NCBI GenBank assembly: GCA_021779635.1
Contig: JAJYAH010000206.1
Location: 1 to 9,593 of the forward strand
DNA: 9,593 bases
Reading direction: 5' to 3'
Source: Pseudomonadota bacterium
GTDB lineage: Bacteria; Pseudomonadota; Alphaproteobacteria; Rhizobiales; Xanthobacteraceae
The notes beneath the pieces were generated by a model, which saw nothing but the letters and a program-made list of their open reading frames with translations, was not told where the DNA came from and searched no databases. Below, one piece after another: positions 6,821 to 9,593 of the stretch. The stretch's first letter is position 1. Each line of letters starts with the position of its first letter. Made by a program: the position numbers and the translations under genes.

Positions 6821-7972
6821 TCAAGCGTAGCTGCGCACCGCGTTGGCGTCGCCGATCGATTCCATCTCGGTGCGCGGCCGATGCCGCGTCAGCGCCAGCA
6901 TCATGCCGACGCCATAGGCCAGCGAGACGATCGACGAGCCGCCATAGGAAATGAACGGCAGCGTCATGCCCTTGGCCGGTATCAGTTGCAGGTTGACCGA
7001 CATGTTGATCGCGGCCTGCACGCCGAACAGCACCGCCAGGCCCGACGCGGCAAACCGCGAGAACATGTCCTCGCTCGCATAGGCGCGCGACAACGCGCGG
7101 ATCACGATGAAGGCGAACAGCGCGAGCAGCACGAGGCAAAGGATGATTCCGAATTCCTCCGCCGCCACCGCAAACACGAAATCGGTATGGCTGTCCGGCA
7201 GGCTGCGTTTGGCGATGCCTTCGCCGGGCCCAAGCCCGAACCAGCCGCCGTTGTAAAACGCCTCCATCGCGGTATCGACCTGAAAGGTGTCGCCCGACGC
7301 CGGATTCATGAAGCGCTTGATGCGGCCTGCGACATGCGGCACCAGCAGATAGGCGCCGAACAGCCCGGCGCTGGCCGCTCCCGCAAGCCCCACCACCCAG
7401 ATCATCCGCATCCCGGCGATAAAGAACAGCGCGCCCCACACCATCAGGATCAGCATGGTCTGGCCGAAATCAGGCTCCATCACCAACAGCGACACCAGCG
7501 TCAGCAGCAGCACCAGCGCCATCGACGTCGCGGGCATTTCCGGACGCCGCGTCGATTCCGCAAACAGCCACGCCGCCAGCACCACGAACGCCGGCTTGGC
7601 GGATTCGGACGCCTGGATGTTGATACCGATCAGGGTGATCCAGCGCCGCGAGCCCTTGACCTCGGGGCCAATCAGCAGCGTCGCCACGATCAGCACGATG
7701 CTGACAGCGAACACGATCAGCGCGGTGCGGCGAATCTGCCGGGGCGACAGGAACGACACCCCGATCATCACGATGAACGACGGCAGCAGAAACAGCACAT
7801 GACGATTGAAGAAATGAAACGGATCGAGCCCGATCCTGGTCGCCACCGGCGGGCTCGCCGCCAGCGAAAGGATGATACCGGCCAGCATCAGCACGATGAC
7901 CGCCGCGAGCTGCAGGCGGTCCACGGTCCACCACCATTCCGAAAGCGGGGTGCGTTGTTCGCGGGAGAGCAT
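6821..7972 (-). CDS. ftsW: FtsW: septal peptidoglycan polymerase (SEDS glycosyltransferase)
   Basis: FtsW polymerises lipid II at the division septum together with its partner FtsI. The 383-residue product is very hydrophobic, with about ten membrane helices (the first at roughly 19-39, the last at roughly 339-361). SEDS signatures seen: KGSRRWI (106-112), IQASESAKPAFV (119-130, Ala where most have Pro), EPDFGQT (166-172), the extracellular GEGIAKRSLPDSHTDFVFA (250-268) with the likely catalytic Asp264, AEEFG (271-275) and PFISYGGSS (339-347). The ATG at 7972 has AGGA six bases upstream; an in-frame ATG 39 bases earlier (8011) lacks a ribosome binding site and adds a hydrophilic lead. murD, the usual upstream neighbour, is not found in the 1.6 kb upstream. 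murG follows downstream. Confidence 0.93.
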   Translation of the reverse strand: MLSREQRTPLSEWWWTVDRLQLAAVIVLMLAGIILSLAASPPVATRIGLDPFHFFNRHVLFLLPSFIVMIGVSFLSPRQIRRTALIVFAVSIVLIVATLLIGPEVKGSRRWITLIGINIQASESAKPAFVVLAAWLFAESTRRPEMPATSMALVLLLTLVSLLVMEPDFGQTMLILMVWGALFFIAGMRMIWVVGLAGAASAGLFGAYLLVPHVAGRIKRFMNPASGDTFQVDTAMEAFYNGGWFGLGPGEGIAKRSLPDSHTDFVFAVAAEEFGIILCLVLLALFAFIVIRALSRAYASEDMFSRFAASGLAVLFGVQAAINMSVNLQLIPAKGMTLPFISYGGSSIVSLAYGVGMMLALTRHRPRTEMESIGDANAVRSYA

Positions 7973-7978
7973 GGGCGG

Positions 7979-7982
7979 TCCT
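7979..7982 (-). promoter_or_regulatory. Ribosome binding site deciding the ftsW start
   Basis: AGGA on the minus strand, six bases before the ATG at 7972. It supports that start over the in-frame ATG at 8011, which is preceded by an AT-rich stretch without a purine-rich site. Confidence 0.6.
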
Positions 7983-8080
7983 GGGCGGAGGTTTGCCCAT
8001 TGGTCGCCCATGATGGTTTCTAAGACGTTAACGGGTTCGCTATCTTTGGAAATTGGGCAGGATGTCGAGTCATAAATGCC

Positions 8081-8150
8081 CTCATACCCGCGAAAGCGGG
8101 TATCCAGTATGCCGCAGCCCTGATGATTGAACCGCAGCGGCTCTGGAATA
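8081..8150. repeat. Dispersed repeat with a GAAA-tetraloop hairpin upstream of ftsW
   Basis: Bases 8085-8091 and 8096-8102 form a perfect 7-bp stem (tacccgc/gcgggta) around GAAA. The following bases (tccagtatgccgcagccc to ctctggaatac) look like the inner part of an intergenic element seen many times in Bradyrhizobium-type genomes, where a second copy of the hairpin normally closes the right end. Here the second hairpin is missing, so the element looks truncated at about 8150. The family likeness is recalled, not searched. It sits 113 bases upstream of ftsW, at the edge of the low-GC segment. Confidence 0.55.
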
Positions 8151-8280
8151 CGCCGTTCGTGCGCTTCGTCGGTTCCGCGGCGAGGACGAGGAGGGGCCGT
8201 TCAAGAAATCTATGCAGGAAAATAATATGACGGTGGGAGAGGCGCTAAGAAGTTTCGTTGGTAAAGAGGGATGATCCCTA
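8151..8280. other. Spacer at the low-GC boundary; possible short ORF relic, no firm gene
   Basis: No convincing gene. On the plus strand a frame is open from 8131 to the TGA at 8272-8274 (47 codons, including RALRRFRGEDEEGPFKKS) but has no start until ATG 8212. The next ATG, at 8227, has AGGA seven bases upstream yet yields only 15 residues. This may be a leftover gene end or chance. Sequence left of about 8200 is GC-rich like the dcw genes; to the right it turns A-rich. A 13-base palindrome (agggat-g-atccct, 8267-8279) touches the stop of the minus-strand gene that ends at 8281. Confidence 0.3.
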
Positions 8281-9069
8281 TCAAGAGAATAGGTCGCTCA
8301 TCTTCTGATGTGGTGGATAAAATAACCCCACGACAATCCAGGCGTTTGGCCGCTGGTGAAGATTGCCTACATAAAAGTGAGTGTCGAACTTTTCAATCAT
8401 CTCAGTCTCATACCGCTGCCGAAAGGCCGCTTCCCATTTGTCACCGTACTTTCCTCGCCACTGGCGATACGATTCGCCCATCTCCCAGTCAGTGCAGATC
8501 ATCTTGTGGCCATTACAGAAAAGTTTTCCGCATCGAAACTCATAGCTGAAATCGAACGGTATCTTTTCCAGTTCAGTCGCTGGCGCTTTGTGAAACATCG
8601 ATGTCTGCCGTAGCGCATCCTGCTGCTTGGGCGTCCATTCGGAGCTGCACGGCTCGATAACCAACCTTTCGATCTGAGGCTTTACGAGCCCCAAGGTCGG
8701 ATGACCATTTACGTCACGCTCGTCCTGCAGGTCGCATAGCGAGGTGGCCACCAAAGGACGCAAAACATCCCAACGCGCCCACCAATCCCTTTCTGTAGAG
8801 AGGGCCTTACCGACTTCTATTTGGTCGACCTGCGGGTTGAAGCTCTCCGGCCGAGAGTCGCTTTTTGCTTTTGTCACATTGACATTGATCCATTGGTACT
8901 TCGTGAATTTGCTCGCATCCTCAAGCAGTCGATACGGCAGTGGGAAAAGTCGGATCCACTTGCCGTCGTCGGTCACGCCAGCGGTACAGGAAACTTCAAC
9001 GCCTTTCTGCGCGGGCACTGGATATGTTCGGACCGTTATCAAAACTCGCTTCTTGATGAACTCCGCCAT
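8281..9069 (-). CDS. Uncharacterised 262-residue protein, possible dual-OB-type family, paired with DUF488
   Basis: Function unknown. The product begins with KKRVLITVRTYPVPAQKGVE (6-25), then SCTAGVTDDGKWIRLFPLPYR (27-47), a lead I associate with a poorly studied family described as containing two OB folds; this assignment is from memory and tentative. A possible metal or fold site is C180-x4-C185-x2-H188, followed by TDWEMGESYRQW (193-204). The end has HFYVGNLHQRPNAWIVVGLF (231-250). There is no signal peptide or membrane helix, so it is probably cytoplasmic. The ATG at 9069 lies 16 bases after the DUF488 stop, with AGGG in the gap, so the two are likely cotranscribed. GC content is about 49% in the 240 bases counted, well below the dcw genes, which suggests acquisition by transfer. 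A role with nucleic acids is a guess from the possible OB folds. Confidence 0.75.
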   Translation of the reverse strand: MAEFIKKRVLITVRTYPVPAQKGVEVSCTAGVTDDGKWIRLFPLPYRLLEDASKFTKYQWINVNVTKAKSDSRPESFNPQVDQIEVGKALSTERDWWARWDVLRPLVATSLCDLQDERDVNGHPTLGLVKPQIERLVIEPCSSEWTPKQQDALRQTSMFHKAPATELEKIPFDFSYEFRCGKLFCNGHKMICTDWEMGESYRQWRGKYGDKWEAAFRQRYETEMIEKFDTHFYVGNLHQRPNAWIVVGLFYPPHQKMSDLFS

Positions 9070-9085
9070 GCCTGCGCCCTACAAT

Positions 9086-9593
9086 TCATAAATCGAAACC
9101 GCGCAATCCCTGTTTTTCCAAGGCTAGAAATATTCGGTGCCTGTGGCACTCGGTTGGGTCGCATTCCATGCACATCATGGCGACCGGATTACCCATATTT
9201 AAAAACCGATGCAGATTTCTTTTGAAATTCGGTGCCACGACGCTTTGGTCATACCAATCCCAAATTGTTTCGCGGGTGCCCGTATCGATCGCACGGGCGC
9301 GCACGTCTCTTGGTACTCCCCACTCGCGCAGATGGACATATTCGATTCCAACGCTCTCAAGCCTACGTTGAAAGTTGGATTTACTCAACTCAGGTCGATA
9401 CATACTCACCGGATTATAGCGAATGTCGAGAACGCAACGAACGCCGGCCGCCTGCAGGTTGTCGAATATCTCGTCGGTCGTCCGTCCCTCATATCCGAAC
9501 GTGAAAAAATCGGCTCCCTCGACCGATCGGGCCTCATTCCAGAGCGCCTTGCTTTCTTCGCGGAGACGCTTTGACTTAGTTGGAAGCTTTAGC
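9086..9593 (-). CDS. DUF488 family protein, 3' part (5' end lies off the right edge)
   Basis: The frame is open from the right edge to the TGA at 9088-9086, giving 168 visible residues and no credible start, so the gene begins outside the window. DUF488 hallmarks: FFTFGYEGRTTDEIF at about 29-43, VLDIRYNP (54-61; many members have DVR-x-x-P), IEYVHLREWG, and near the end MCMECDPTECHRHRI, with the conserved Cys-His-Arg. At least 28 charged residues precede the domain, longer than usual for a family that often starts directly at this strand. The biochemical role of DUF488 is not established; the conserved Cys has led to guesses of a catalytic or binding function. It is followed after 16 bases by the 262-residue gene. 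A GTG at 9409 is not the start because it lies inside the domain. Confidence 0.85.
   Translation of the reverse strand, partial: LKLPTKSKRLREESKALWNEARSVEGADFFTFGYEGRTTDEIFDNLQAAGVRCVLDIRYNPVSMYRPELSKSNFQRRLESVGIEYVHLREWGVPRDVRARAIDTGTRETIWDWYDQSVVAPNFKRNLHRFLNMGNPVAMMCMECDPTECHRHRIFLALEKQGLRGFDL

Noticed and set aside
7973..8011. A 13-codon longer ftsW from ATG 8011
   Set aside because: No ribosome binding site at 8011, while AGGA at 7979-7982 is correctly spaced for the ATG at 7972.
5963..8023. A plus-strand open frame of 686 codons antisense to murG and ftsW
   Set aside because: The product is a low-complexity run of His, Arg, Gln and Asp typical of the reverse strand of GC-rich genes. 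It lies opposite two genes with full motif sets.
9086..9409. A complete 107-residue gene from GTG 9409
   Set aside because: The frame continues upstream through the N-terminal DUF488 strands (FFTFGYEG, VLDIRYNP), so the GTG is internal.

Overview
The window comes from the chromosome of a GC-rich alphaproteobacterium, most likely of the Bradyrhizobium/Rhodopseudomonas/Afipia group (Nitrobacteraceae). I base this on the protein style of FtsA, FtsQ, MurC and FtsW and on intergenic repeat elements that I recognise from memory in these genomes; no search was run. Every gene I accept lies on the minus strand, so transcription runs from the right edge to the left edge.

Positions 1 to 7972 hold the middle of the dcw (division and cell wall) cluster. 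In order of transcription: ftsW (septal peptidoglycan polymerase), murG (lipid II synthesis), murC (L-Ala addition), murB (UDP-MurNAc formation), a D-Ala-D-Ala ligase (ddl), ftsQ (divisome scaffold) and the first 248 codons of ftsA (divisome actin). MurB, MurC, Ddl and MurG supply lipid II, FtsW polymerises it at the septum, and FtsQ and FtsA assemble the divisome. murB/ddl overlap as TGATG and ftsQ/ftsA as ATGA, both signs of translational coupling.

The most notable point in the cluster is the 337 bases between ddl and ftsQ. This is not plain spacer: in the minus direction it encodes, in three broken reading frames, the C-terminal third of a second, canonical DdlB, whose last codons overlap the start of ftsQ. 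The ancestral murB-ddlB-ftsQ arrangement seems to have lost its canonical ddlB, and a divergent but apparently complete Ddl now occupies the slot. The relic also carries a candidate CtrA-like box and a GANTC site upstream of ftsQ.

The spacers murC-murB, murG-murC, ftsW-murG and the region upstream of ftsW carry palindromic or dispersed repeat-like sequence. Upstream of ftsW, where murD is normally found, the base composition drops (about 49% GC over 240 bases counted by hand, against 70% in a 60-base sample of murG). Two non-dcw genes follow: a protein of about 262 residues of unknown function and, just upstream in the same transcription unit, a DUF488 protein cut by the right edge. These look like a horizontally acquired cassette interrupting the cluster.
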